From Octadecabacter sp. (lineage in GTDB: Bacteria; Pseudomonadota; Alphaproteobacteria; Rhodobacterales; Rhodobacteraceae): a stretch of 64,000 nt of DNA. Under the pieces are notes generated by a model, which was not told the origin of the DNA, did not search any database, and saw nothing but the letters and a program-made list of their open reading frames with translations. The position numbers were made by a program, and so were the translations under genes. How positions within the stretch are numbered: the stretch's first letter is position 1; every line of letters starts with the position of its first letter. Of this stretch, positions 16,445 through 25,591 are shown piece after piece. The stretch spans positions 1 through 64,000 of the forward strand of contig JABBAI010000091.1 in assembly GCA_018608045.1 (NCBI GenBank), given 5' to 3'.

Positions 16445-18143
16445 TTGCGACCTCAACGGCGGGGGCTGGTGGCGTCCCGTCTTGCGCGTAAACCACGTCT
16501 AACCCGACCTCAAGCTTGCGGCGAATACGGGCGGCTGTTTCTTCGTCTGGGTCGAACGACTGCGCGCGACGCCATTGAAAACGGGCTTCGGTTTCACGCC
16601 CGACCATCCAATAGACATCGCCCAAATGGTCCGAAATAATCGGGTCGTTTGGTTCCAGTTCAGCAGCACGTTCCATCGGGCCAACGGCGTCCTGATAGCG
16701 GCCCAGTTTGTAGTAAACCCATGCAAGGCTGTCCACGATTGCACCGCTGTCGGGGCGTTCGGCAACGGCGGTTTCGATCATACCGAGGGCTTCGTCGTAG
16801 TTTTCAGTTATCCCGCGATCTACCATCGAATAGCCGAGGTAATTCAGCACGGATGGGTTGTCTGGGTTCAATTCCAAAGCAGCGCGAAAATCGGCCTCTG
16901 CCTCTGGCCACGCATCCAGCCGTTCGTTGACCATGCCGCGCGAATACAACAACCACCAACGGATCGGCGCGACCTCTCCGTAACCTGTTAGCGCCGCATC
17001 ATATGCCGTGCGGGCGTCTTCAAAATTGCCTTGTTCGCGGTGGATGTCACCCAGCACGGCGAGGGATTGGGGAAGCTCTGGATGGCTGCGTGTCAGCTGG
17101 TTCAAAACTTCAATTGCCTGCTCAAATCGTCCCGCAAGCCGCAAAGCCTCAGCACGGCCAATTTCAGCGCTGTGAAACGCGGGGTCCGTCGTGGCGACTT
17201 GTGCAAATGTTTGCGCGGCTTCGTCGTATTGCCCCAGCGCATTCAACAGGCGCGCCGTTGCGATTTGCGCCTCTGCATCCTGAGGAGAGGTGTAGCGCGC
17301 GGCTTGCGCATAGAGCAGCAGGTAGCTTTCGTTGGCTTCGCCTTGAAGAATATCGGACAGCCCTTTGAACGCATAAGAAATACCCTGCGCAGGTGTTGAA
17401 ATAACGCCATCCAACGGCGGAATTTCACCAGCTTCGATCGCATTTCGAAAGGCCGCGATTTCGGGGGTGTTGTCGGTGCCAAAGGCGCGGATGATCAGGT
17501 CGCCCGCGCGTTCGAATTCGCCCAGCTGGCACAAGATTTGCAAGTGGGCGATGACTGTAGCGCGTGTCGGGGGCACGCCGATATTCGGGGCGAGATCATA
17601 GATCGCAGAGGCCTCAGCGAGATCGCCATTCATCGCCAGCGCGAGGGCTTTGTGATGCTGACCAAACGCGCGCAGACCCGGGGTGTCGATCACTTCATCA
17701 AAGCTCATCAATGCGCGGGCCATTTGGCCTTTGCCGACGTAGGCCCACGCTTGTGCCAGACCATCAATCAGCGGCCCGACTTCATGACCTGCTTCGAGGT
17801 TGGTGAAAATGGCATCCCAATCTTGTGTTCGGGTGGCTTGGGCCATCAGGGCAATACTGGCGATCTGGCTGTCGCCGCCCGCGTCGATAAACGGGCGCGC
17901 AATGCCAGCGGCGGATTGCATTTGCCCTGTTCCCACAAACGCCGTGATCGTCTGTTCCATCAGGTTGAGATTGTTGGCGTCGCTGAGCAATGCGCTGCGG
18001 AAATACTGCGCCGCTGCGGTGTAATCCCCCTGAATGCCCGCTTGGCGCGCCGCGAGGTAGGCCCCCGAATTAACGTCTGCAACGACAGGCGTTGTAAAAC
18101 ACAACGCAGCAGTCGTGAGGGCGAGGGACAAACGTGAGGGCAT
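16431..18143 (-). CDS. exported tetratricopeptide repeat protein
   Basis: A 570-aa protein with an N-terminal signal peptide (MPSRLSLALTTAALCFTTPVVA) and many degenerate TPR units through its length, clearest near the C-terminus (PDNPSVLNYLGYSMVDRG, PNDPIISDHLGDVYWMVGR). It probably acts as a periplasmic or outer-membrane-associated scaffold. Proteins of this layout are regularly found upstream of ispE in Rhodobacteraceae. It is coupled to ispE by a 14-base overlap. Partner proteins are unknown. Confidence 0.88.
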   Translation of the reverse strand: MPSRLSLALTTAALCFTTPVVADVNSGAYLAARQAGIQGDYTAAAQYFRSALLSDANNLNLMEQTITAFVGTGQMQSAAGIARPFIDAGGDSQIASIALMAQATRTQDWDAIFTNLEAGHEVGPLIDGLAQAWAYVGKGQMARALMSFDEVIDTPGLRAFGQHHKALALAMNGDLAEASAIYDLAPNIGVPPTRATVIAHLQILCQLGEFERAGDLIIRAFGTDNTPEIAAFRNAIEAGEIPPLDGVISTPAQGISYAFKGLSDILQGEANESYLLLYAQAARYTSPQDAEAQIATARLLNALGQYDEAAQTFAQVATTDPAFHSAEIGRAEALRLAGRFEQAIEVLNQLTRSHPELPQSLAVLGDIHREQGNFEDARTAYDAALTGYGEVAPIRWWLLYSRGMVNERLDAWPEAEADFRAALELNPDNPSVLNYLGYSMVDRGITENYDEALGMIETAVAERPDSGAIVDSLAWVYYKLGRYQDAVGPMERAAELEPNDPIISDHLGDVYWMVGRETEARFQWRRAQSFDPDEETAARIRRKLEVGLDVVYAQDGTPPAPAVEVANDGD

Positions 18144-18245
18144 GCGGGCTCCGGTTCAATTTCGGTTACGCCAGCCTAGGGGGCGGGATTCGCCCGTGCA
18201 AATAACATTTGCACAGGTGCGCGGTTTGTTGCGGCGATTTCGAAC

Positions 18246-18275
18246 AAAAAAGGGCCCCGCACCACGAGGCCCCCC
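18246..18275 (-). terminator. intrinsic terminator of the ETF-QO gene
   Basis: On the minus strand a GC hairpin (GGGCC / GGCCC with an 11-base loop) is followed by six T residues. It lies about 20 bases past the ETF-QO stop, correctly placed to end that transcript. Confidence 0.8.
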
Positions 18276-18292
18276 TTTGATTTTATGCCGAT

Positions 18293-19939
18293 TTACATGT
18301 TCGGGTAATTGGGCCCGTCGCCTCCCTGTGGGACAGTCCAAGTGATGTTCTGGCTTGGATCTTTGATGTCACAGGTTTTGCAATGCACGCAGTTCTGGAA
18401 ATTGATCTGGAACTTGCGATCTGCACCGTCCCCGACGAATTCATAGACACCCGCGGGGCAGTAGCGCGCGGATGGACCTGCGAAATCGGGATAGTTCACA
18501 TTCACCGGAATAGAAGGATCGGTCAGCTTCAGGTGTGCTGGCTGGCTTTCTTCGTGGTTGGTAAATGAAAACGCGACATTGGTCAGGCGGTCAAAGCTAA
18601 GTTTGCCATCCGGCTTTGGATATTCAATCGGCTTATGCTTGGACGCCTTTTCTGTAGATGCCGCGTCGGACTTGCCGTGCTTGATCGTGCCAAACAGGGA
18701 GAACCCAAATGTGTTTGTCCACATGTCAAACGCGCCGCCCAGCATGGATGCCACCATACCGTACTTAGACCAAAGCGGCTTCACGTTGCGCACCTTCTTG
18801 AGGTCTTGGCCGATTGCGCCTGTGCGGACTTCTTCTTCGTATGCGGTCAGTTCGTCTGATGCACGTCCCGCGCCGATTGCGGCATGCGCAGCCTCAGCGG
18901 CGGCGATACCGGACAGCATGGCGTTATGATTGCCCTTGATGCGCGGCACATTGACCATACCGACAGAGCAGCCAAGCAAAGCCACGCCAGGAGCGACCAT
19001 TTTAGGCATGCTCTGATAGCCGCCCTCAGTGATCGCGCGCGCGCCGTAGGCCACGCGTTTGCCGCCCTCAAGAAGGTCAGCGACCATCGGGTGATGCTTA
19101 AAGCGTTGGAATTCCATGTAGGGGAACATGTGCGGGTTTTTGTAGTTCAAATGAACCACGAAGCCGACGTAAACCTGATTGTTTTCAAGGTGATATATGA
19201 ACGAGCCACCGCCCGCGTTCTTGCCAAGGGGCCAGCCGCTGGTGTGTGTTACGGTCCCTTCGCGGTGCTTTGCGGGGTCGATTTCCCAGATTTCTTTCAT
19301 TCCGAGGCCGTACTTCTGTACGTCGGACTCTTTGGCGAGGTCGTACTTAGCGATGACTTCTTTGGACAGTGATCCGCGCACACCCTCGGACAGGAACACG
19401 TATTTGCCGTGCAGCTCCATTCCGATTTCAGTGTTGGGGCCGACACTGCCATCCGCCTCAAGCCCGAACACACCTGCGACGACGCCTTTGATTTCGCCCT
19501 TGTCGCCAAAGATCAGTTCTGAACAAGACATGCCGGGGAAGATTTCAACGCCGAGTTCTTCGGCCTGTTCTGCCATCCAACGGCAGACGTTGCCCATGGA
19601 CACGATGTAGTTGCCGTGGTTGTGCATCAAGGGCGGCATCGGCGTGTTTGGAATGCGGATTTTTCCCGCTTCGCCCAAGACATAGAAATTGTCCTTAGTC
19701 ACAGGCGTGTTCAACGGCGCGCCTTTGGCTTTCCAATCGGGGATCAGGGCATCAAGGCCAACAGGATCAAGAACCGCGCCAGACAGAATATGCGCGCCCA
19801 CTTCTGATCCTTTTTCAAGAACCACAACATTCAGGTCCGCATCAAGTTGCTTCAGACGGATCGCCGCGGACAGACCCGCAGGGCCGGCGCCGACGATAAC
19901 AACGTCATACTCCATGGATTCGCGTTCAATTTCGGCCAT
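18293..19939 (-). CDS. electron transfer flavoprotein-ubiquinone oxidoreductase
   Basis: Membrane-associated FAD/[4Fe-4S] enzyme of about 548 aa that passes electrons from ETF (reduced by acyl-CoA dehydrogenases) to ubiquinone. It has the FAD motif VVIVGAGPAGLSAAIRL at the N-terminus and the C-terminal cluster ligands CPAGVYEFV and NCVHCKTCDIKDP. ATG 19939 is chosen because GGGAGG precedes it. It probably works with the acyl-CoA dehydrogenase encoded at 28.6-30.3 kb. Confidence 0.96.
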   Translation of the reverse strand: MAEIERESMEYDVVIVGAGPAGLSAAIRLKQLDADLNVVVLEKGSEVGAHILSGAVLDPVGLDALIPDWKAKGAPLNTPVTKDNFYVLGEAGKIRIPNTPMPPLMHNHGNYIVSMGNVCRWMAEQAEELGVEIFPGMSCSELIFGDKGEIKGVVAGVFGLEADGSVGPNTEIGMELHGKYVFLSEGVRGSLSKEVIAKYDLAKESDVQKYGLGMKEIWEIDPAKHREGTVTHTSGWPLGKNAGGGSFIYHLENNQVYVGFVVHLNYKNPHMFPYMEFQRFKHHPMVADLLEGGKRVAYGARAITEGGYQSMPKMVAPGVALLGCSVGMVNVPRIKGNHNAMLSGIAAAEAAHAAIGAGRASDELTAYEEEVRTGAIGQDLKKVRNVKPLWSKYGMVASMLGGAFDMWTNTFGFSLFGTIKHGKSDAASTEKASKHKPIEYPKPDGKLSFDRLTNVAFSFTNHEESQPAHLKLTDPSIPVNVNYPDFAGPSARYCPAGVYEFVGDGADRKFQINFQNCVHCKTCDIKDPSQNITWTVPQGGDGPNYPNM

Positions 19940-20028
19940 GACGGACCTCCCTCGGGCTAGGTAAATAAGTGTCTTAGTTTCGATATAGGGAACGCCGCGC
20001 GTCGGCAATCTCACCGCGACACAAAATT

Positions 20029-20062
20029 ACGTGCAAAACGTCGCAAACGTTACGTCCGCAAA
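20029..20062. repeat. three ACGT-(C/CC)-GCAAA direct repeats
   Basis: ACGTGCAAA (20029), ACGTCGCAAA (20038) and ACGTCCGCAAA (20052) recur in the spacer between ETF-QO and greA, about 90-120 bases upstream of the ETF-QO start. The arrangement suggests a multi-site operator; the regulator is not identified. Confidence 0.5.
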
Positions 20063-20157
20063 TAAGCGCCCAGCGACGTGCGATGCCCCTTGAGAACGCA
20101 GGCATGCGCGGGTTATGCATATGCACTTGAAATATTGACCCATCAGGGATTGCCGTA

Positions 20158-20628
20158 ATGGACAAGATACCGCTTACACGTGCTGGATTTGACAAATTGG
20201 ATGCTGAATTGAAGCATCTGAAATCTGTCGAACGTCCGTTGATTATCCGCGCCATTTCCGAGGCACGCGAACATGGCGATTTGTCCGAAAACGCGGAATA
20301 CCATTCTGCCAAGGAAAAGCAGTCGTTCATTGAAGGGCGCGTGAAGGAACTTGAGGGCGTGATTTCGCTGGCCGATGTGATCGACCCTAGCAAGCTTAGT
20401 GGTACAATTAAATTTGGCGCGCACGTCACGATGGTGGACGAGGATACGGACAAAGAAACGTCCTATCAGATCGTTGGCGAATACGAGGCGGATATCGAAA
20501 ACGGGCGCTTGAACCTGAAATCTCCTATTGCGCGTGCGCTTATTGGTAAAGAAGAAGGCGACAGCGTAGAAGTACGCACGCCCGGTGGTGTTAAGTCCTA
20601 CGAGATCCTGACAATCGTCTTTAAATAA
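20158..20628 (+). CDS. greA: transcription elongation factor GreA
   Basis: 156-aa factor that rescues backtracked RNA polymerase by stimulating transcript cleavage. The N-terminal coiled coil carries the acidic tip motif [11 protein letters not shown], and the C-terminal domain shows [18 protein letters not shown], both diagnostic. Length is exactly usual. It is followed after 11 bases by an uncharacterised membrane protein gene, probably on the same transcript. Confidence 0.98.
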   Translation: MDKIPLTRAGFDKLDAELKHLKSVERPLIIRAISEAREHGDLSENAEYHSAKEKQSFIEGRVKELEGVISLADVIDPSKLSGTIKFGAHVTMVDEDTDKETSYQIVGEYEADIENGRLNLKSPIARALIGKEEGDSVEVRTPGGVKSYEILTIVFK

Positions 20629-20639
20629 GTTCCATTCAA

Positions 20640-21650
20640 ATGGCGGATCGTTCAAACAAAGCAGATGTGCCGCTCCGGTCCGGGGCGCGGGACGAGGGCG
20701 TTCGCGTCACCGCGATTGAGGTGATTGCCATCGTGATCAGCCTGATTTGGCTGGTCGGCGTTGCGCTATTTTTTCTTGTTCTGCCAAGCGAAGGCGACGG
20801 GGCCGCAACTGTCTATTCATTGCGTTTTGTTATGACGCTGATGGCAATTTTCCTGCCGATCGCGATGGTCTGGATTGCGGCGATGGCGGCCCGATCCGCT
20901 AAGATTGTGCGGACCGAAAGCCAGCGGTTGCAGGCCGCAATTGATGCAATGCGTCAGACCTATGTGGCCGACCGTCAATCCCGTGGAACGGGGATGGAAC
21001 CGACTGTTGAACGTAAGTTGAACGAAATTGCACGGGCCACGCAAACGACGGAAACAACACTGGCGACCTTTGCGACATCACGGCCCGCCGCTAAGACGGC
21101 TGTAACGCCTACACCTGCGGCGAAGGGTGACGATCAACCAAGCCTCGCGCTGGGCACCATCGCTGAGGATATCACGCCGCCGATTTCCAAGCCGGACCTT
21201 GTGCGCGCGTTGAACTTTCCCGACACCGACACTGATGAAGTCGGGTTTGCCGCGCTGCGCCGTGCCCTCAAAGACCGTACCGCCAAGCAATTGATCCAAG
21301 CCAGCCAAGACGTCCTGACATTGATGAGCCAGGATGGCATTTACATGGATGACCTGCGCCCTGACCGCGTGCGCCCCGACATCTGGCGCCGCTTTGCTTA
21401 CGGTGAACGCGGCAAAGCCGTCGCCGCACTTGGTGGGATTAGGGACCGATCATCGCTTGCGCTGACGTCTGGACGGATGCGAGAAGACGCGATTTTCCGT
21501 GATGCGGCGCACCACTTTTTGCGCAAATACGATCAGATGCTCGTCGCGTTCGAAGCCCAAGCCAGCGACGAAGATATTGCAGCATTGGCCGAAACCCGCA
21601 CCAGCCGCGCGTTTATGTTGCTGGGCCGTGTAACAGGCGCGTTTGACTAA
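20640..21650 (+). CDS. uncharacterised membrane protein with two N-terminal TM segments
   Basis: A 336-aa protein I cannot assign to a named family. Residues about 25-50 and 60-85 are hydrophobic helices (VIAIVISLIWLVGVALFFLVL; LMAIFLPIAMVWIAAMAA), followed by a helical, probably coiled-coil stretch, a Thr/Pro/Ala-rich linker (AAKTAVTPTPAAKG) and a soluble C-terminal domain with conserved-looking charged motifs (PDIWRRFAYGERG, HHFLRKYDQML). It follows greA by 11 bases and overlaps the GNAT gene tail convergently by four bases. Confidence 0.7.
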   Translation: MADRSNKADVPLRSGARDEGVRVTAIEVIAIVISLIWLVGVALFFLVLPSEGDGAATVYSLRFVMTLMAIFLPIAMVWIAAMAARSAKIVRTESQRLQAAIDAMRQTYVADRQSRGTGMEPTVERKLNEIARATQTTETTLATFATSRPAAKTAVTPTPAAKGDDQPSLALGTIAEDITPPISKPDLVRALNFPDTDTDEVGFAALRRALKDRTAKQLIQASQDVLTLMSQDGIYMDDLRPDRVRPDIWRRFAYGERGKAVAALGGIRDRSSLALTSGRMREDAIFRDAAHHFLRKYDQMLVAFEAQASDEDIAALAETRTSRAFMLLGRVTGAFD

Positions 21651-22225
21651 ACCGGCCACACCATCGTTTCCGAACTTTTGAAGCCGAACACATGGCGCAA
21701 CAGGCCAAGGTGCTGCGTGTCAGTCGCCACAAATCCTTGGCGTTCATATAAGGCACGGGCGCGCGGGTTGGTGTCGATCACATCGAGGCGCACCTCGCCG
21801 TAGCCGCGCGCTTTTGCCTCTGCGCACACCGCGTCCAGCAGTGCCGTGCCAACACCTTTGCCCCGCGCGCGATTACTGATAAATATCCCGTCCATCAAAA
21901 AGCGTGCATTTTTGGTGTCGCGTTCCAGCAAGGATATCAGCCCGATCCGCCACAGGCTTGCAACCCAACCATAGTGCTTTGCCATGTCCCGCGCCTTGCC
22001 GCCCACCAGCGCGCCGTCGTGGGTTTTGAATCCCGCAACGCCCAGCAAATGGCCATCATCATCGCGCGCACACAGCGCATCGGTGGGATCCAGAACATCA
22101 TTCACAAAAGCGATACCGCGATGGTCTGGCCCCATGACTATGTTAAGCTTAAGGCCAAAGGCCTCCCAATACAGAACCGCAATTTTACCGCGTTCATCGT
22201 CGGAAAACCCTAGAGAGGTTTTCAT
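21647..22225 (-). CDS. GNAT family N-acetyltransferase
   Basis: 192-aa acetyltransferase. The acetyl-CoA binding motif appears as ISNRARGKGVGTALLDAV, followed by VIDTNPRARALYERQGF, both standard for GNAT. The acceptor substrate is unknown. It overlaps the gene upstream by four bases and is the third gene of a mobA - conserved protein - GNAT operon, which may be simple coupling rather than a functional link. Confidence 0.88.
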   Translation of the reverse strand: MKTSLGFSDDERGKIAVLYWEAFGLKLNIVMGPDHRGIAFVNDVLDPTDALCARDDDGHLLGVAGFKTHDGALVGGKARDMAKHYGWVASLWRIGLISLLERDTKNARFLMDGIFISNRARGKGVGTALLDAVCAEAKARGYGEVRLDVIDTNPRARALYERQGFVATDTQHLGLLRHVFGFKSSETMVWPV

Positions 22226-23049
22226 GGCGATACTCCGAAAATCCAGCCTTCTGATGTGGGCGATACGTTAAGGGTCGCGGTCAATTCAGCGGCTGGCATG
22301 TCGGCGATCAGTTCGGTCAAGACATGCATCTGAACTGCGTCCTTGATGGGGTGTTCATTAAGGCGCGGGGTGATGTGGTGGTTGTAAAGGGATGGCCAGA
22401 CCTCAACAAATGCGACGGGGCGGTCGAGGGGCTCGAACGGCCAAACGGCGATGCGATCTTTGAACATTTGACGCAAGCGGTGCAACACGGGCATCCCCAT
22501 CATAACCTGGCTTCCCACTGCACCCGGGTAGGCAAGCTGCCACAGCGTAAACGCCCCTGATGCCATGTCTTCGACTGTGCGCCGTTCCGCAAAGGGGGTC
22601 GTGTCACGGTCCGATTTGTGCGTCGACAGGAATTCGGTCGCGGCGGATTTCGGGCATCCCCAGAACGGACCACACCCGCCCATGTTGCGGTTAATCTCGC
22701 TCGCGATGTCGTAGCGATTGTTGGACTTTGGGTGATCCTCAATTCGTTCTGCAAACCAAGACCATACCGCCAATGGGTCGTCGGACCCTGTTAAAGCTTG
22801 GCCGAAACCAGCGGGATAGCCGAACGCGAAATCGAAGCCTAAGAACAGACGCCGCCCCGCGGAAAGTTCGGTTTCGATCAGATCAGCCAGCCATGGTTCA
22901 ACGGCTTGACGACTGTGAAAATACAGGGGCGCGAACTGCTGCCCGTATCGCTTGACACTAACCCAAATCGCATCAGCGCAGGGTTTGACGGACTTTTGTA
23001 CGCCGCCGGACCAATCCACAGTCACAACGGTATCAAAGGTCACATCCAC
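22222..23049 (-). CDS. conserved protein linked to mobA (DUF429-like N-terminus)
   Basis: A 275-aa soluble protein with an N-terminal motif TVDWSGGVQKS resembling the beginning of DUF429/RNase H-fold proteins, then FLGFDFAFGYPAGF and the Cys-rich NMGGCGPFWGCPKSAATEF. In Rhodobacteraceae such proteins are sometimes labelled as involved in molybdopterin guanine dinucleotide synthesis because of their position beside mobA; I see no direct evidence for that activity. It overlaps mobA by 10 bases. Confidence 0.65.
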   Translation of the reverse strand: MDVTFDTVVTVDWSGGVQKSVKPCADAIWVSVKRYGQQFAPLYFHSRQAVEPWLADLIETELSAGRRLFLGFDFAFGYPAGFGQALTGSDDPLAVWSWFAERIEDHPKSNNRYDIASEINRNMGGCGPFWGCPKSAATEFLSTHKSDRDTTPFAERRTVEDMASGAFTLWQLAYPGAVGSQVMMGMPVLHRLRQMFKDRIAVWPFEPLDRPVAFVEVWPSLYNHHITPRLNEHPIKDAVQMHVLTELIADMPAAELTATLNVSPTSEGWIFGVSP

Positions 23050-23612
23050 ATCGCTGCCTGCGCCAGATCGTCCGGTGTGTTGATGTTGAAAAACGATGGC
23101 GGCGTTGTGTCTGGGAACATCGCGATTGCTGCGCCGTGGCTTGTTGTAAAGGCGCGGACCTTTCGCCCGCCGTCTTCCAGAAACGTCGCCAAAGCAGTAT
23201 GCAGCGTCACGGGCCAGATGCCAAACGTGCCATGGTCGCCGTCGGATGTGGCTGCTATGGCAAGGCCCCCTTCGCCAGCCATTAAAAGATTGGGCACAAG
23301 ATCACAGGGAAAAAACGGCGTGTCGACCGCGGCGGTCACAATATGGGTTTCACCAATAGACTGCGCCCATTCCAGCCCCGCAAGAACCCCGGCAAGCGGG
23401 CCGAGGTGACCCGACATTGTGTCTTCAATGATTTGCAAACCCGTGTTGATCGGATTGTTTGAATTGACGGCCATTGCACTGACCTGCGGTTCAAGGCGGT
23501 CTGCGCAAAGATCAAGTAAGCGCCGCCCGCCAAGTTGCAAATCCGCCTTGGCTACGTCGCCCATCCGCGCCCCGCGCCCACCCGCAAGGATCAAGCCAAT
23601 AGGTTCACGCAT
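23040..23612 (-). CDS. mobA: molybdenum cofactor guanylyltransferase
   Basis: 190-aa enzyme that attaches GMP to molybdopterin to form the guanine dinucleotide cofactor. The nucleotidyltransferase signature ILAGGRGARMGDVAKADLQLGG is clear, with GPLAGVLAGL and the metal-binding VDTPFFPCDL. It is the first gene of a three-gene minus-strand operon. MoaD/MoaE and MoaB of the same pathway are encoded elsewhere in this window. Confidence 0.95.
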   Translation of the reverse strand: MREPIGLILAGGRGARMGDVAKADLQLGGRRLLDLCADRLEPQVSAMAVNSNNPINTGLQIIEDTMSGHLGPLAGVLAGLEWAQSIGETHIVTAAVDTPFFPCDLVPNLLMAGEGGLAIAATSDGDHGTFGIWPVTLHTALATFLEDGGRKVRAFTTSHGAAIAMFPDTTPPSFFNINTPDDLAQAAMWM

Positions 23613-23720
23613 TGTTGGTCTGCTCCTTAAGGTCGCTGGTCCGGCGCGTTCATACTCCGTCTCTCGTTGTCAAAACGATGCACCAAGGCTATGGCGGATG
23701 AAACGATAATGTAAGGCGAT

Positions 23721-24446
23721 ATGATGTCAGCGGGCAGCGAAAAATCCTACTACTGGGCGGGCTTCCGTATGGGGATGCCATTCTTGTTGGTTGTCATTCC
23801 GTTTGGAATGCTGTTCGGCGTGGTCGCCACGGAGGCAGGGTTCACCAGTTTTCAAACCATGGCATTTTCGTCCGTTGTATTTGCTGGCGCATCGCAGTTC
23901 GCGGCGCTGCAATTGATGGTCGAAGACGCGCCGATTTTGATTGTGATCGTGACCGCGTTGGCTGTGAATTTACGCATGGCGATGTATTCAGCCTCCCTCG
24001 CTGTGTGGTTGGGCGAAGCACCGCTGTGGAAACGCGCCTTGATTGCATACGTCAACGTTGACCAAAGCTATGCAGTGTCTATCAACCGGTTTGAGGATGA
24101 ACCCCACTTGACGCTTTCCCAGCGGATTGCGTTTTTCTTCGGGGCGGTGTCGCCGGTTTGCCCGATGTGGGTCGTGGCAACGGCGTTAGGGATTTGGGTT
24201 GGCGATGCTATTCCTGATTGGATGGCCCTCGATTTTGCGGTGCCGATTTGTTTTCTGGCCATTATCGCACCGATGATGCGGACGCTGGCACATATGTTGT
24301 CGGCGGTTACGTCGATTGTTCTGGCGCTGCTGTTCGCGGGGCTGCCTTATAATCTGGGGCTTTTGATCGCCGCCCTGATCGCCATGATGATAGGTGCCCA
24401 AATCGAAGTCTGGATGACCCGCAAAGCAGGGCGGGCAGCGTCATGA
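23721..24446 (+). CDS. azlC: AzlC family branched-chain amino acid exporter, large subunit
   Basis: 241-aa inner-membrane protein with about seven hydrophobic segments. AzlC signature features are FGMLFGVVATEAGF, FAGASQFAALQLM and NLRMAMYSASL. With AzlD it forms a two-component exporter of branched-chain amino acids or related compounds. It overlaps azlD by four bases. Two adjacent ATG codons (23721, 23724) are both possible starts. Confidence 0.9.
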   Translation: MMSAGSEKSYYWAGFRMGMPFLLVVIPFGMLFGVVATEAGFTSFQTMAFSSVVFAGASQFAALQLMVEDAPILIVIVTALAVNLRMAMYSASLAVWLGEAPLWKRALIAYVNVDQSYAVSINRFEDEPHLTLSQRIAFFFGAVSPVCPMWVVATALGIWVGDAIPDWMALDFAVPICFLAIIAPMMRTLAHMLSAVTSIVLALLFAGLPYNLGLLIAALIAMMIGAQIEVWMTRKAGRAAS

Positions 24447-24772
24447 ACGAACACTACATCTGGACGGTCATTTTGGTGCTGGGTGTTGGCACCTATCTGA
24501 TCCGGTTTTCGTTCCTCGGCCTGATCGGGGGTAAGGATTTGCCCGAATGGGTGTTGCGACACCTGCGTTACACGGCTGTTGCTGTCTTGCCCGGATTGAT
24601 CGCGCCGCTGGTGTTGTGGCCCGCCGCGACAGGGGGCGACGTCGATCCTGCACGTCTGAGTGCGGCCCTTGTGACGTTTGGCATAGGGTTGCTCACGAGC
24701 AACGTTATCGCCGCCATCCTGTGCGGAGGCGCGACATTGTTCGGGATGATCTGGGTGTTGGGCGCTTACTGA
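24443..24772 (+). CDS. azlD: AzlD family exporter small subunit
   Basis: 109-aa protein with four hydrophobic helices and the family motif GVGTYLIRFSFL, followed by LRYTAVAVLPGLIAPLVL. It partners AzlC encoded directly upstream (ATGA overlap). The 3' end overlaps the convergent lipoprotein gene by seven bases. Confidence 0.9.
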   Translation: MNEHYIWTVILVLGVGTYLIRFSFLGLIGGKDLPEWVLRHLRYTAVAVLPGLIAPLVLWPAATGGDVDPARLSAALVTFGIGLLTSNVIAAILCGGATLFGMIWVLGAY

Positions 24773-25389
24773 TCCGCGGTAAGCGCGGCGTCGATTTCAG
24801 CTGCGGCGATTGATTTGTCGTCGGCGTCGTTTTCGCGGTATTCACGTTCGCGCACACCAGGAAGTTTTGCGAACACGTCGGACAGATTGTTCGGGAAAAA
24901 TGTTTGCCTGATCGATTCAAATCCGGGCAGTTGGGCCAACATCCGTGACGTATGCGTTGTGCATGCCGCCTGCGGTGTCGGACCATTGGCGATGGCCAAA
25001 CGCATCGCCTGTTCTGCAACCTGCGGGGACACATCGATTTCTTGGATAAGCGTGTAGAACGTGACGCGCGAATGGAAAGACAGATAGAACTGTTCAATCC
25101 GCGGCGTTATCCCGAAGTGCACGTCGTTGCGTTCGGGAATAGAAGAATGGCCAAAGCTGCCCGCGGGGTCCCAAAGAACCCGCTGACTTGCGTTGATCAG
25201 CAGCCCTGTGTGCGCACCATTGCCGGACCCTGTGTTCTTCATTGTCATCAACGTCAGGCGCTTTGGGCCGGGGTGGACATACGCCACGCGGTCAATGTCC
25301 GCTTGCGGCGCGAGAACTTCGTCGCGGCCAGCAGTACAGGCTGCCAGAGCGAGAGGGGCCGAAAGAACAAAGGCGCGACGTTTCATCAT
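24766..25389 (-). CDS. conserved lipoprotein, 207 aa
   Basis: Begins MMKRRAFVLSAPLALAACTAG, a lipoprotein signal with lipobox LAAC, so it should be lipid-anchored in the envelope. The rest is soluble, with HTGLLINASQRVLWDPAGSF and a CTTHTSRML region containing a Cys and His that resemble an NlpC/P60- or DUF4105-like arrangement (His in the HTG motif, Cys later), but I cannot assign a family firmly. It follows the COX subunit IV gene on the minus strand. Confidence 0.75.
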   Translation of the reverse strand: MMKRRAFVLSAPLALAACTAGRDEVLAPQADIDRVAYVHPGPKRLTLMTMKNTGSGNGAHTGLLINASQRVLWDPAGSFGHSSIPERNDVHFGITPRIEQFYLSFHSRVTFYTLIQEIDVSPQVAEQAMRLAIANGPTPQAACTTHTSRMLAQLPGFESIRQTFFPNNLSDVFAKLPGVREREYRENDADDKSIAAAEIDAALTADQ

Positions 25390-25392
25390 GAT

Positions 25393-25527
25393 TTAACCGT
25401 TGATAATCGCGAGAAGGATGAGCGCGATGATGATTGCGATAGATGCCTTCGTGACCATGCTCATGAAGCCATTAAATGTCTTTTCCTGAACGTCGGTGTT
25501 CATTTCGCCATGCTTGTGATCAGCCAT
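25393..25527 (-). CDS. aa3-type cytochrome c oxidase subunit IV, 44 aa
   Basis: Mini-protein not in the ORF track. It begins MADHKHGEMNTDVQEKTFNG and ends in one transmembrane helix rich in Ile/Leu (IAIIIALILLAIING). This matches the bacterial aa3 oxidase subunit IV family (PF07835), a single-helix subunit on the periphery of the oxidase. AAGGGAAC precedes its ATG on the minus strand. The large oxidase subunits are not encoded in this window. Confidence 0.9.
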   Translation of the reverse strand: MADHKHGEMNTDVQEKTFNGFMSMVTKASIAIIIALILLAIING

Positions 25528-25591
25528 TGTGTGTTCCCTTTGGTTCGATTTGTGATGGCTCTAGCCGATTCATGACGCCTTGTCAGCCCTG

